Positions 11,281 through 24,000 of a stretch of 64,000 nt of DNA are shown here, in pieces. Numbering within the stretch: position 1 is the stretch's first letter; the number at the start of each line of letters is the position of its first letter. A program made the position numbers and the translations under genes. The notes beneath the pieces are model-generated. The model made no database searches. It saw only the letters and a list, made by a program, of their open reading frames with translations, and was not told the DNA's origin. The stretch spans positions 6,807,295 to 6,871,294 of the forward strand of contig NC_086354.1 in the NCBI RefSeq assembly GCF_036324505.1, read 5' to 3'. The DNA is from Eleginops maclovinus. Lineage: Eukaryota > Chordata > Actinopteri > Perciformes > Eleginopidae.

Positions 11281-12213
11281 CCTATGCATATACATATGTA
11301 TTAATGGAGGACGATGTACCTTCGGTTGTGTTAAGACAGCTGGAATTAGTTAGTTTAGCATTTTGAGCATTGAGGTCAAGTGTTTCCTCCAAGCCAAGAA
11401 CCTTGCGGATCGAGTACAGTCTCTTTAGGTCTACTGAACAACTCATTACACACGTTTGTGTTTTCCCAGCAACATTCCTGAGGCCTTCTAGCAGGCAAAC
11501 ATGGCCGGCCTGTTGTTGGCTCTATAAACGGGGGATGAAAGTTACACCCAGTGCTTCAAATAAGCCCTTGACACAGCAATTTATGACCGGAGGATTCATT
11601 TGGAACTTTTTTGATAGGGTAGATACTTCTGAACATGTCTCTAGTACTTTTATTTCTAATCCTAGAAGTAGTATGAGTGTAGATTGGGCATTTGTTTGCA
11701 GTGGCCTTTTAACAAGCTCCAAAAGTGGGGCTCTGCAGTGTGCATTGACCATTGATGAAAAATAAGTAAGCTGCTACAGTTCTTCCAGACCATCATGCTA
11801 TGTTGATTTTTAATGGTAATAAACGTTTTGTATCTATTTGTTTTCAATCTTCCAAACATTCCCCTTGGAAAGCCTATGCAGATGTTCTAATTGGGTTTTT
11901 CCCTATATGAATAGTTCTTATTACTTTTACATTTAAGTATATACATCTACTTTAGTTGCTGTGTACTTGATTTGCTCAAGTTTTTTTTAAAACATTAATG
12001 GAGTTGCCATAACAATATATACTCCTACACCTGTTTGTATGTGAAGCCTACTTGGCCTACACATCTTATAAATGTCACTATTTTAATTAAAAAAGAGCTC
12101 CGGTGTTAGTCTTGGCAGATATCACAACTCAGGTCAATATTTTTCTACACGCTATGGGACCGAATCTATACCCAATGTGGTTTACCTATGTTTGTGCCCT
12201 GTCCCCCCTGTAG

Positions 12214-12542
12214 GCATTGTGTCCCTGATCTCCCTGGCGGTCCTCTCCTATGAACGCTACAGCACCATGGTGGCGCCCACTGAGGCGGATTCCTCCAACT
12301 ACCGGAAGATCTCCCAGGGCATCGTCCTGTCCTGGGTCTACTCCCTTGTCTGGACTCTGCCGCCACTCTTTGGCTGGAGCAAATATGGCCCAGAGGGTCC
12401 TGGGACCACCTGCTCTGTGGACTGGACAGCCAAGACGGCGAATAGCATATCTTACATCATCTGCCTGTTTCTGTTCTGCCTCATCGGACCGTTCCTGGTG
12501 ATGGTGTTCTGCTATGGGAAGCTGCTGTGCGCCATCAGACAG
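12214..12542 (+). CDS. tmtops: TMT opsin exon 2 (end of TM3 to TM5)
   Basis: 329 bp: two bases completing a split Gly codon, then 109 codons. It starts after a pyrimidine-rich acceptor ending CTGTAG and ends CAG|GTAAGG. In order it encodes the end of TM3 with the E/DRY-type motif (ERY at residues 13-15 of the exon), TM4 (GIVLSWVYSLVWTLPPLFGW), the second extracellular loop with GPEGPGTTCSVDW, and TM5 ending CYGKLLCAIRQ. The loop Cys is the partner of the conserved opsin disulphide. The Glu in PEG aligns with bovine rhodopsin Glu181, the counterion site used by many non-visual opsins. No stop, frameshift or missing key residue is seen. The sequence is clearly richer in GC than the flanking introns. 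The match is closer to TMT opsins than to OPN3, mainly from the loop 2 and TM4 wording; this is from recall, not a search. Confidence 0.93.
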
Positions 12543-14598
12543 GTAAGGATACTAAACCTGCAGTAAATGCACAAAATGAGCCTAGGTGCTTTTTTAACTC
12601 TTGTTGTTAAAGGTCATCTCTGGCTGTATTTTCAACACTGAACCACATATTGCAAATCCAATAGGCCATAATGCTGTAGTGGACAGAATGATGAGTAGAT
12701 GCTGGGAAATAGCTCATATGAATTCTGTCATTGTAAGCAGAAAATGTTAATAAAGTCCCTTTTTTTCATTTACAGCCTCATTACAGATTGTCTGCCCTTT
12801 TGCCAGAAACTCAGCAAAGGTCGAACAGAAAAGTTAATATTAAATAAACGGCCAAAAGTGCTTTGCAATTTGCCTCAAAATTGAACTACTCACACCCACC
12901 CGGTGCGACTGAGTTCAACAGAATTATTGTTCATTGTAATAACACCACCACATTCAAGTTTCTTTTGGTTGAGATTACATAGTAAACTTTTACCCACAGA
13001 GAGTCATTACCTAACTCTACAGTTCCTTTAACTCTATTGAGCATGTAAAAACCTAACTCGGGATTTATTTATGGTTTGAGGTGCATTATATGACTTTTCG
13101 CTCTAATACATTATTTACCCGGGAAAGTGGGCGGGCCGTAATTTTGGCCAAAAATTAGCTTAGCGTCCTCATACTAAAGAAAAGCCCCTGTGCTTCGCCA
13201 TCTGAACGTACAAATGTTGGGTTGTCTGTTTCTCCTGCCTTACAGAAAAAACATCTACTGAAGGTTTAAGAAGTTCCATCAACAACAAAAAAAAGAATGC
13301 TGAAATAAAATGAAAATTACCTGGGATGGAATTATTACTTGCCAGCTGATTTCAGAAGATTCGTAATATCTGACTCTCTGCAATGATATTAAATGCAGCC
13401 CAAGAGATATCATCTTAAGAACAGAAGTAGCAATAATGAAATTCAAACTAAATTCAAACTTCTAGAAATGGCGTTAAATTTAATAACTGACATCAATAGA
13501 AAGTAAAACAACAGACTCTTGCAATCAAAGTGTCAAATAAGACAGTGTACTTGTTTTTAATGGGAGAGGAGTTTCGTACACCTAAACTCATTTGTCTGCC
13601 TGCAGTGCAAAATGTGTTTCTTGGGTTGTGAAACGGTTTTTTTTTGGATCCAAAAAAAGAAGCTAAAGGCATTAAGTTCAACAGTTGTGTTCAAGTACGC
13701 ATCGTGATTACATTCTAACACTTAAATATCATGTGATGCTAGTAAGTTGATTATTATCCTCAGTGGCTCCACCAATGCCTGTTTAGTGACTCACTGATGG
13801 AATATCATTTGCAGAACTAAATATTAAAATCTATAGCGCCCGCATCAGAGTTCATACATACAGTATTAACAGTCTCTAAACAGGAAAGTAATAATGAATT
13901 ACCACTTCCTACTTTTAGAGCTAAGAGCTAAGCTTTATCAAGATCCAAAAAAGAGCTCTCAGGATATCAGATTTCACTTTTATTGGGATTAAATTAGGTT
14001 TAGTGTTAGGGTTACACTTGGGAAAATTGTTTAAGAGAAGACAATGTTTTCATGAGGATGTTGCCCCTGTCTGTTTGCAACATAATTGCAGTGCATGAAA
14101 TATTGACACCTATATCCCCCTAAAACAATGGTATTTTCTTATACACTTAAAATTACACATAAAAACTGTGGTGTTATTTTCTGCATTTAACATTTTAAAA
14201 TTGCCTTATATTTCAGACCAAGAGCAATGTTAAACTCATCTTCTCTTTGCTGAGTAGATGTAGGAAGTTTTTGGCTGCCATCCCATCTTTCTTTTTTGCT
14301 GACTGAGTGAAATGACCTCAGAGTATCAAACTGCCATCCATGATAAGAGCTGGTGGAGTCCTCCAAAGCAAAGCTTCTTCAACGCTTCCTTTCTTATCTT
14401 ATCTATTATCTTATTCTTTAGCATAGGGTACAATAGACCATCATTTACCAAAGGAAAGGACATAGGTGTACCAAACTTTTTTGTGATGTCTCTGAACAAC
14501 AGATCATACGCTGTATGTTTGAGATAGTCGCAAAGTTTGCAATTCTTCCAGGTTTACAAGCCATTCAGAATTTGTGGGTATCGTGTTCTGTCAGTTAA

Positions 14599-14600
<2 letters not shown>

Positions 14601-14636
<36 letters not shown>
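14601..14636. repeat. (TG)18 microsatellite
   Basis: Uninterrupted TG dinucleotide run. Confidence 0.97.
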
Positions 14637-14640
<4 letters not shown>

Positions 14641-15385
14641 TCTCTATATCTACTTCAGTTCACCATTCATGTCTTTTGTAGCCAGTCACACTTTATCCAA
14701 TCGTAAAGCAAATGTTGAACATAATGTTTCATTATTTTTTCTCTCTTTGTGTTAGTCATCCGTAAAATGTGGCCTTCAGCTTCATTGTCCCATTTCTCTC
14801 GTCCTTTGTCCGTCCTCAGTGTATGACTACATATGCGATTCTTTGTCTTTGCTAGTTTTAATGACTCACTCTGCTCTTCAGGGTTGTTCCTATCCCACGG
14901 ACAATGCAATGTAAAGTAAAGGCTATAGTTCTCCTGTCCCATTGTGTTACGCATCAACACCTGGGACACACAGAAGTAGCTGAACAGCTTGTCTGCAGAA
15001 GAGTAGAACTGTAATATCGAACACTGTGCGGCTCGATGGAAGCAGTCCACAAGGGAAACACTCAGAGTAGGGATTGGTTCAAGTCGATTTGAGTTCACTG
15101 TACAATTAACTAGCTCTGAAACAATTATCAGAGGTGAGTGAGTGCACAGAGAGTAGGATACTTAGAGCTGCAGAATATATCGTTTGTTTATGGGGGTAGT
15201 TTGTCTCAATGTTATTTGTTTGAACAGATCGATAAGCTGTGTGTAATCAGCAAATGTAAAACACCTTCCTCAAATCCAACAAATATCAAAAGGAAAATAC
15301 ACAATAAACATATCTTGAAAGATGTGTTTCCGATAATGCATACAGAGATTTTTTGACCAAGCTGAGAGTACAGCAAGTATAAATG

Positions 15386-15452
15386 TGGCGGCTGGTGGCT
15401 CAGGGCGAAAAATGGGCACCAATCAGTAAGTCAGGGGTTCAATTCCCACTCA
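15386..15452 (+). mobile_element. tRNA-like head of a decayed SINE
   Basis: GGCGGCTGGTGGCTCAG resembles a tRNA 5' arm with box A, and GGTTCAATTCC (15436-15446) is a good box B. Spacing and mismatched arms exclude a working tRNA gene. The SINE body after it is unclear. Confidence 0.55.
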
Positions 15453-16246
15453 AAAATGAATAATCAAAAAGTGTTCCAATGTTTTTTGTGATGACAAAAA
15501 CTAATGTCGCCCACAGCTGACGTTAAATTGACCAAACTCTGAGGATTGATATGACCGCACATAGTCCCTTGATCTTCCTTGGCAGTGGTCTGTGAATGGA
15601 AATCATCAACCTCTGAAATGACCAAATTGACCAAGTATTCAGGAAGCTGTGTTATAGGTTAATTTATCTCATAATGGTGCTTATATTCAATGTAATTGTT
15701 AATTTTCCTCATATTTTACAGCTCTGTTAGTTTATTGGGAAGTGATTTCTTTACATTAAACATGCTATGATTAGCTTAGCTATATCGGTTGTCTATATTT
15801 TAAGGCTCTACTTTGCCATGATGTAACAATTGCTTTCCAGTGTGTTTTCAGTAAAAGAAATAGACAGGCAGGCTTTCTGCTTGGTTGTTAGTGTGTCAGT
15901 GTTGTCATCTCTTATTATTATCCTGTGATGGGAAATGGAGGTTTTTATCTGTGCGGCAGACAGGAGTTGTAAAAAAGGGGAGTTTGTCCTTTAAAAGGCA
16001 CTTCAGTCAGGGAACATCTTAAATCAGATGCAGCACTCTTCTTTGAATAACAGTGACACTTTGATGTTCCCTGTCTAAAAAATGGTGATGGTTTAGTGCG
16101 AGGATTGAATGATCACACAAGTTTTGACTCTGCGACTGAATATAAGTTACTTCTTGTTTTCTATACAATCATATTAAATGGATTAATGCTGATATTATGT
16201 TATATTGTTATTATGCTATTGTTCTGATAAGTTTTATGCACTCTTG

Positions 16247-17080
16247 TAGGGCTGCCCTCGACTCAAGATGTTTCTAGTCCACTAGTAGTCGTCAATTCAG
16301 GCGATATGACATATTATGATTTATGAAAACAAGAAATCATAATATTGTTTTTTTCTTCCCCCAAAATGGTTTCAGTTTGAAAGGCTGATAAAGAACCTTA
16401 TTATAATAGGATGGTGCTTTGTGCTTCACATGAAATATAAAATACAACTGTAATAATTAACCGTTGAAATATAAATTAAACTCTACATGTAGAAAGCACA
16501 TGAGAGTCACAGCAGAAGCTCTGGTAAGGATTCTTAATGTGTGTGTGAACAAGCAGCGAGGACACACACTGAGCATTTAGTTTTAGTTTCTATAATTCAT
16601 ATCTGAATAAACAACCCAATAAATATGACACAGGATACAGCGACAAATATGCTCATCAGCAAAAATCCCTCCGCACATTACGCCCTGATCATGAAATGAA
16701 AGCTTGAATTGATCGTTTCCTGAGCTCAGAATGATTATATAGTATAGGTTTATATATGTTGATACAAAGCTAGGCTACTGCCTGACTCACTGTTTTCCTC
16801 CGAGTGTGAGGAAGGAACACATGTTGTTGGGGATAATTAAGCTCTGGGTTTTGTTATGATGGCGTGGATACGGAGGCAACTTTTTTTTGAGCAGTATTTG
16901 TATGTCACCTTTTGGGGCTTGTCCCTTACATGCTCAGAGGGATCGCACACTTTGGATATCCTGCCCGACAAAATAACTTCAGGACCAGGCACAGCTCTTT
17001 TTCGACTAATGAAAAATAAGTCGACACATTTTTTTTTTTCCGCTGACTAACCATTAGTCAAATAATCGGGGGCAGCCCTA
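16247..17080. mobile_element. Non-autonomous hAT element (834 bp)
   Basis: Perfect 8-bp target duplication CACTCTTG (16239-16246 and 17081-17088). Ends TAGGGCTGCCCTCGACT and, inverted, TAGGGCTGCCCCCGATTA. Subterminal CTAGTCC/CTAGTAGTCG and CCATTAGTCAAATAATCG motifs are typical of this fish hAT group. No transposase frame inside; a 64-codon frame at its right end is incidental. Confidence 0.93.
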
Positions 17081-17439
17081 CACTCTTGTCAGCAGGGTAT
17101 TGCACATAAAATGCTGACGAATTAAGGAAAATGTAGCCAAACTTCCATTTCACAACATCCAAAGCTCCATTCAACAACTTTTACACGCAATGTCAAGATA
17201 ATAAGTTGGATTACTTTCTGAAGCAACTGCTTTCACTGCACATATTTCAGGAGATTTCCACAGATATTACATTTGGCACAATATGCAAATGTGTTCCCCC
17301 CCATTATTCCACATATAAAGTCATGCTCTGTAAACATAAAAGTGAAAGCATTAACCTACCTTCCAAAAACAAGCAAATCAATTAAAGCAAGCTCACAAAA
17401 ATGTAATGCATTTGTGAACACAAGACAACATGTCATGCC

Positions 17440-17960
17440 GTAGTGGAAGCAACATTTTGATTTAGCTTTATAGAGTGGTATAAACTACATGATGATGTAG
17501 TTTTGTGTGCAAACCCATATTTAAACATCACAATTGCTCCCTCTACAACTACCAGTGGGATTCATTTATCTGGATTTTGGAATATTGCAGACACCCACTA
17601 TTAACACCACTTTTTTTTGTGAAAATGCAATCGCCAGAAGTAAACAATTGAATAAATGCTTTAAATATAAACTACATTACATCACGGTCGCATGGCTAAC
17701 TTCTCCACCGCTAAGCTAAAGGTAAACTGACATTTAGTAGTCTGAATTAGCCACTTGTAAGCAAGCGCTGTTTTAGAGATACCTAAAACCTTTGTACATT
17801 CACAAGTGGGGTATTTCCTGACATATGTAATGCTGTGAACAAAATGTGAAGATCTTATAGCTTGGTTTTACCACAGTCTTACTTCAGGTGTCTAACAAAA
17901 GAGCATTGACTTGAGAAAAGGGAACATGGAAATGCAAGAGCGTTAACACATTTCCGGTCT
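17440..17960 (+). repeat. Dispersed repeat, copy 1 of a direct pair
   Basis: Shares an ordered series of blocks with 20570-21010: CAATCG(C/A)CAGAA, CACCGC(T/C)AAGCTAAAGG, GTGAA(G/A)ATCTT(A/G)TAGCTTG, ACCACAG..CTTA, and a GGGAAC..AAG..GTTAAC end. Family not recognised by name. Confidence 0.6.
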
Positions 17961-18709
17961 GGTTTTAGCTCTGATAACCGCACAAATGTATTGCTCTGGC
18001 AGGCACTGCTGGGCTCCTAGAGGATGATGCGTTACTTCCATGACCCGAGGGAAATGTGTTTATTAAGACAATACAATCACAGATGGGCTAAGAAGGTAGG
18101 TTAAAGCAACATGTCAAGATATAAACCCTTAACCTGCTCACTGAAGGTCTGAACAGCACCAACAATCACACTATTAAAAGTTCTATGGCTTTGGTTTAAT
18201 GTAATACATGAATAAGTACTTTGTTAGGGAATTTGATAATAACGGGACGCACCAACAGTGACGGATAGAAAGGCATTATTTTCCCTGACAGCTTATAACA
18301 CAAGACAAATGGCCAAATGTGATGTGGTCGATTAACAATGAATGATTATATTGTTACTGTGCTCAGTTTATTATTTGACAAAAACATTGTGTGGTGACAG
18401 AGTTGGGATTTATTGGGTAACAGCATGTTGTTTTATATGGTGGTTATGGCCGGGGTTGGCTTAAGGAGGAATAAATGACACATCCTTGTTTCTCTCTCCT
18501 TTTTAAATAGACCAGGGCCGAGTCACCGGGTTGTTTTTCTCTATCAGGGCGACAACAGAATGTACCGTTTTGCTTTGTGCTATTTGTGTGACTACAGTTG
18601 TTCGCAGACAACCAAATTACACAGCACCAAAATCACCATCTGTTAGGTATATTATGTTTCACTCTGATTTAATGCTGGAATACAAATATGGAAAAGTACA
18701 CATTTTATT

Positions 18710-19137
18710 TTATAAGCTATTATAAATATATGTTCATATTTGTATTTTTTGCCTGTACTGTGACATGTTTACACGCTTTAAAGTTAAAAAGGTCTTTATT
18801 TTTGTCATACTGCCTGTAACCAGAGCCCAGTCTGCTCTGATTGGTTAGCTGGTCGGCTCTGTTGTGATTCGTCTACTGCTCAAAGATGTCCCGCCCCTTA
18901 GCCCATCACATGCAATGTGTTTAACGCTATCCAATAGAAGCGTCAGTGTTACATACTGATGTCACTATGTTATGGAAGAAAACCAAGGAGTCCAATGGAG
19001 GCGTTTCAGGCAGGAGGGGTATGTGGTAGAGAAATTCCCTCTGGAGAGAACTTTGGGACTTTAGCCTTTGCAGACCATTTATATAAACCTATTGAAGAGA
19101 CTACAGGGAAGGCAAAAAAACAACATAGGGCCCTCTA
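18710..19137 (-). mobile_element. TTAA-target MITE family, copy A (minus)
   Basis: Contains, in reverse relative to copy B, CCAGAGCCCAGTCTGCTCTGATTGG, the TAACATAGTGATG block and CAAAGTTCTCTCCAGAGGG, split here for length. Right end ACATAGGGCCCTCTAAA is a decayed TIR. Left boundary approximate. Confidence 0.75.
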
Positions 19138-20569
19138 AACCAAAGCCTAAAACTTGATTATTTTTTCCGATTCAAAGATTTTAGTCGGAAAAGATTTCTA
19201 GAAGTTTTAGAAAATGATGAAGAATGTCAGAAATGAATGTTTCAGAAAGCCAAGAGTATGTTGTTTCATTGCTTGTTTGTTTAATGTCAAAACATTTAAA
19301 AAACAAGTACATTGACTTCACATTTCCAAGGCTGTAATCAGAAATGTACTTTTTTTTCCAGAAGAAGGACACAAACCGATGAGTTCATTATCAAAGAAGC
19401 TGGACATTAATCTAATAGTGCACAATTAAACACATCTTTACAACTCGACAATGATGCAGTGCGAAAATATCATAGGAAAACAGTTTTTCACTGAAAGGAA
19501 CATCATACAAAGAGAAAGTGATTACCTTTTACTTTCACATAATACGATGTGTCACTTGATATCTCAGATGAAGTAATGATGATTACCAAATAATTTGATT
19601 ATTTGGGAACCACTAATTCATTACTGTGTTTCCAGAGGACAGAAGGCCTAACTAAGTGTTTGAAGTGAAGATGACCCCTAGGTTTAATAAACTGGGATGG
19701 CATAGTTCATGAATCATCAGAGCCATTAGATTTCAAAGACCCAAAATATCACTTCAATTAGCATCAAAGTAATGGCAGAAAGCAGCATCCTGTGGATTAC
19801 TGCTGCAACAGAGTGACATGGATAAACTATATCCATGAAATGTTTGCATAATTAAAAATTGGGACAAAAACACACACGTGAACACAAACACACACACACA
19901 GCAGTTTTTGGTTGGATAACCAGCGGCTCCCTCTCTTGTCTCAACATCTATACCCTTGGTCTGAATTCATTACATGACTCATGTCCCCCTGTGGATATCT
20001 AGCGATACTCTCAAGTGCTGCCATATTTCTCCGACGAGCTTAAGGCTATGTGACACAGAGGTAAGCGCTGGATGGAGGGAGGGAGATTGAGATATGAAGA
20101 GGAAGTGAAGGAGGCAGAGAGATAAAAGGAGGGGAGGAGGGGGAGGTGCAGCTAACAGCCTGCTGGGTTCCTAATTTGGTGCTGGCCCACATCAGATGCT
20201 CCGACCTTGCACTGGTCATGAGCTAATTTTATCGGCCACAAGCAGACTCGTTTCACGCCTCTGCCAATTTGGTAACTTTGTGACCTGGTGTCATATTTTG
20301 GACCAGAAAAAGTTTCTTATTCTCAATTCCTTATTAGTTATTACCTTAGAAAAATGGTATCTGTATTGCAGGTTATTAACAAAAGTGGGCAAGTATTTGG
20401 TATTGGAGGAAAGCCAGTGAGGGATGTCTTATAAAACTGATTATCTTTATATACATCTTTTAAACTGATGGCTGTTGTATGCTTCTGTTAATGTAACAGC
20501 ATGGAAAGATTACACAGTTTATCCATGAGGGGAGACATAGGTAAATCATCCCAAGCCAACACCACAATG

Positions 20570-21010
20570 GAGTGGTGTAGTGATGTCGAATTTTGTGTAG
20601 TCCAACAAGGAAGTTAGGAAGTTTATGGTCCTCAACGTGTTTTGTTCAGCAGGCAATCTCCACATATAAACAGCACTTAGTGATTTTTGAAGCATAAATG
20701 CAATCGACAGAAATAAAAAGCTAATGTTAGGCTATAAACAAAGTACTTCACAGCTGAATGGCAGCGCATTACCACCGCCAAGCTAAAGGCGGACTTGTGT
20801 CTGCTTGATGACGGAAACTTCGGTCATTCACGATTTGGGTATTTACTGGTGCATTATGTTGTAGAACAGAACGTGAAAATCTTGTTAGCTTGTGTTAACC
20901 ACAGACCTTATTTCAGGGCACATAATCCCAAACAAGTAAAAAAAACATTGGTTTTGAACCAAGGGAACCCTAAGTGGTAAGATGTTAACTCTTTCCACGT
21001 TTTAGGATTA
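20570..21010 (+). repeat. Dispersed repeat, copy 2 of a direct pair
   Basis: Partner of 17440-17960, same orientation, about 3.1 kb away. Ends near AACTCTTTCCACGTTTTAGGA. Moderately diverged, so an old repeat rather than a recent duplication. Confidence 0.6.
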
Positions 21011-24000
21011 TTCCTGCACCAGTGAGATCTTGTAAATATCAACCTTGCAACATATGAGGATTTTAGTTTATCATGTTTTGATCTGAACCAACTAGCCCAG
21101 ACTGTTTATCAAGTGAAAATTATTTAACAACTATGGCGATTAAAGGCCGTCGTATAGTGGGTGATGCCCAAGCCGAATGATGCTGTGTTCCTTTTTGGTC
21201 TCCTCCAATGTGAAGTTAGTGGCAGTTCTGCTGTAGCTGTTCTTGTCATGCCTAATAGTATGACACAATTACGTCTTATCCGACTATTGCGCTTATAAGG
21301 ATACAAATTGAGACTTGTCAAAACTATAGGACCAGAAGTTTTCTTTAGTACCAAAACAAAGGTGTTGATCATGTCCAGATGTACTGAAGCTACAAATTAC
21401 TGTCTGTGTTTATTTCTTTGTTCAGGAACCCTGAAGTCCCTCATCACAAAATCTGCATGACTTAAAAACTCCCCCCACACACACAAACATAACAAACAAA
21501 GAGGTATAAAGAAGGAGACTGCTGTGAAAACACTTCTTGGAAACCCTTGGAAGGAAAATTGCCATCACTTCTACTTGAGGCAGACCTGGCGGGGGAGTGG
21601 TGAGATGCTGCAGGGCACTTCTGTTGCGCGCTTAAAGCACAAATTAGTTATCCGTCAGAATGGCTCCACGATGAAGCACTTGTGCCCTGAATTTGCTTAT
21701 CGTGTTACTGGGTTTTTAAGGTTTTGTCGTTTTTCTTCTTCTCTGTATTCTTTATTCTCTGAGCATTCATCTCAAACTATGGCTCCCTATTTTGACAAGA
21801 CTTGTTCCCTATTCTTGCTTTTGCGTATTATTCTTTCTAACTTCACATCTATATTTCGATCTGTGTGCACACACAGTGAAATGGCCTATTTAATTTTCTG
21901 CAGTGACTGCTTTAATCCTTGCCTTTTCTAAGCTCTATTCCTCCCAGCTCTCCGTCTGCCCTTTTTTCGATATTCTTTCCATTTCACTGTGCCATCCTCA
22001 TCCACCTTTTTTACCTTGTTGTCTCTGTTGTCATTGTCGCTTCCGTCCCACCTCTACCCTGCATGCCACTGTCTGGGTTTCCGCAATTGTTTTATAAGAC
22101 TGACGTTAGCAGCATGTTCACAGTTTGTGAATACATGCTGAAATCCTCAGACCCAAGCTCTGTCTCTTGCTGCCACCTACTGTGAAATAGTTAGCCCTGA
22201 AGTTAGCTGAAACTGTGGCTCACTTGAGGTGGGCTGACCTTTAAGGCAGAACTGCTTTTTCTGAAGTTTAGCTCCTATTTTCTTCTCTTTCACAATAGGG
22301 GAGTGGTAGATTCATGTAAAACTGATTGTTCTACATACCCAATGGTATATCTTACATATAGGTTTATCTAGAAAAATATTTTCCAGGAATATTGAGCCAT
22401 GATGGCTGCTAAATAATGTTAGTTGCTGCTGACAGTGAACACGCAGCTCTCCCGGGTCAGACCTATCACATTTAGGAATCTTATCTACCTCTGGAACAAG
22501 CTAGACTAGTTATAAATATGTTATTGTTTTTGTTAAGCCCTACTTAGTATATGAGGAAAGTATGAAAATGAACCAATTAAATGTTTCAAAAAGTCTATCT
22601 CTGCGAGTGTTGACATTGTTGCGATAGGGGGGTCAAAAAGAACCCCATCGGCAGTTCTAGGGTTATTGGAATGTTCGCAGGTCTAGTTTTCAATCCCGAT
22701 CATCACTTTTAAAGCTACATTGCATTACATGCAGGAAATTGAACACATTGCATTACTGTAATGTAGACATACGGAATTATAGTGTATGTTTCTGTCTTGC
22801 TCAAGTAAACTTTGATGTAATGTTCACTGCCGGATTGCACTGCTGAACTTGAGATTGGTCGACACCTTTTTATCCCCTGCACCACAGTCGCCTAATATTT
22901 AGTATTGAGAAACGTTCAATTACTGCAGGTACAGAACATTAAATTTCAAGTAGTGACTTCTTCCATATTACCTTATCATCTGCAGACATATTGAGAACAC
23001 ACGCTGCCTGCATTTAAACCCAAGCTGTGAAACTCCAATAACCAGACACCACTGCTTTAATTGATAAGCTCACTGAGAAGCTAAATGTTGGTAAAAAGTG
23101 CAACCAACCTAAAAAATCCATTAGAAAACCTTAGATAGAAAGACTGAATCTAGTTGGGAGGAAGGTCTAATGTGGATTGCGCTGTAAAGATGTTATCATG
23201 CTCATAAGCAGTCAAGGGGTTTGATGCTTATGTCCCAGCATTCACTTTCATAGTTTCACCAATTGGCAAAAACTGTTATTGGTGGTTAGATTCAAAGTAA
23301 CCCCCACATGGATACCATAATCACTTAGGGTATCCTGGCTTTGGATGTGAGTCTGCCTTTGGCAATTTTTATAGTGTTGAAAGTTTAAACATATAAGCAC
23401 TTTGGCAAGTTACAGAATAGGTTGTAAAATGCTTCATATCGTAACTTAGATGAGCTGCATTTGTTGGTCACGATCGGGGCTCTGCGAATAGCCAAATGTT
23501 GTGTCCGATTAAATGTTGCGGCCGCAAGGTATTGTGGGACGGCATTTTCTTCTTTATTTTGGTAAAGGGTGAGCAGTGTTTCCTAAACTATAGGAGATTA
23601 TGAAACGAGGTTTGATGCACCTTTCCTATCATCTACAGAATCCGTACTGTTCTTCTCATGGCTGCCACTTAGGTACTGGTCATTTCACTCCATCAACCTT
23701 CCAAAGCAAAATTATTAATACTACACAAATTTCAATCAGTACAAAGTTACTCCAGCTCTTACACTCAGTTCAGGTCGCTCCAGAAAAAAAAAAAAGCCTC
23801 CAGAGTCCGAGTCCATTTCTGTTTTAGGACGCACATGAAGCCTCCAGCAAGCCCTGACCGTTTTTAACCAGGGCCAGCCTAGAAGTGTATAATTATGTTG
23901 TGAACTCCTTTTTTCCTCAACAGCTATGCTGCTTTAATATCTTAATCACGGATATGTTTCATGCACATGAATAGTTAATACTAAACATAGGAAAGTCTTT

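Larger units (their letters stand above)
844..12213 (+). other. Opsin intron 1 (3' part) and its contents
   Basis: Non-coding apart from transposon frames. Contents: TA repeat and Tc1 end (to 865), MITE fragment 1305-1665, G tract 1680-1693, SINE and tandem array 2770-3640, dispersed repeat 5640-6111, CTTGGTC repeat 7115-7215, hAT/BED element 8146-8930, solo end 8942-9010, MITE 10203-10480, old element 10729-11280. I see nothing definable in 866-1300, 1700-2765, 3645-5635, 6115-7110, 7220-8135, 9015-10200 and 11285-12170. A 131-codon frame at 11370-11765 resembles no family I know and has no coding-like bias. Confidence 0.75.

Noticed and set aside
11370..11765. 131-codon frame shortly before opsin exon 2
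   Set aside because: Not opsin exon 1: no TM1-TM3 motifs, no donor in the right phase, ordinary intronic composition.
15386..15452. tRNA gene
   Set aside because: Has a box B but arms do not pair and the head is that of a SINE.
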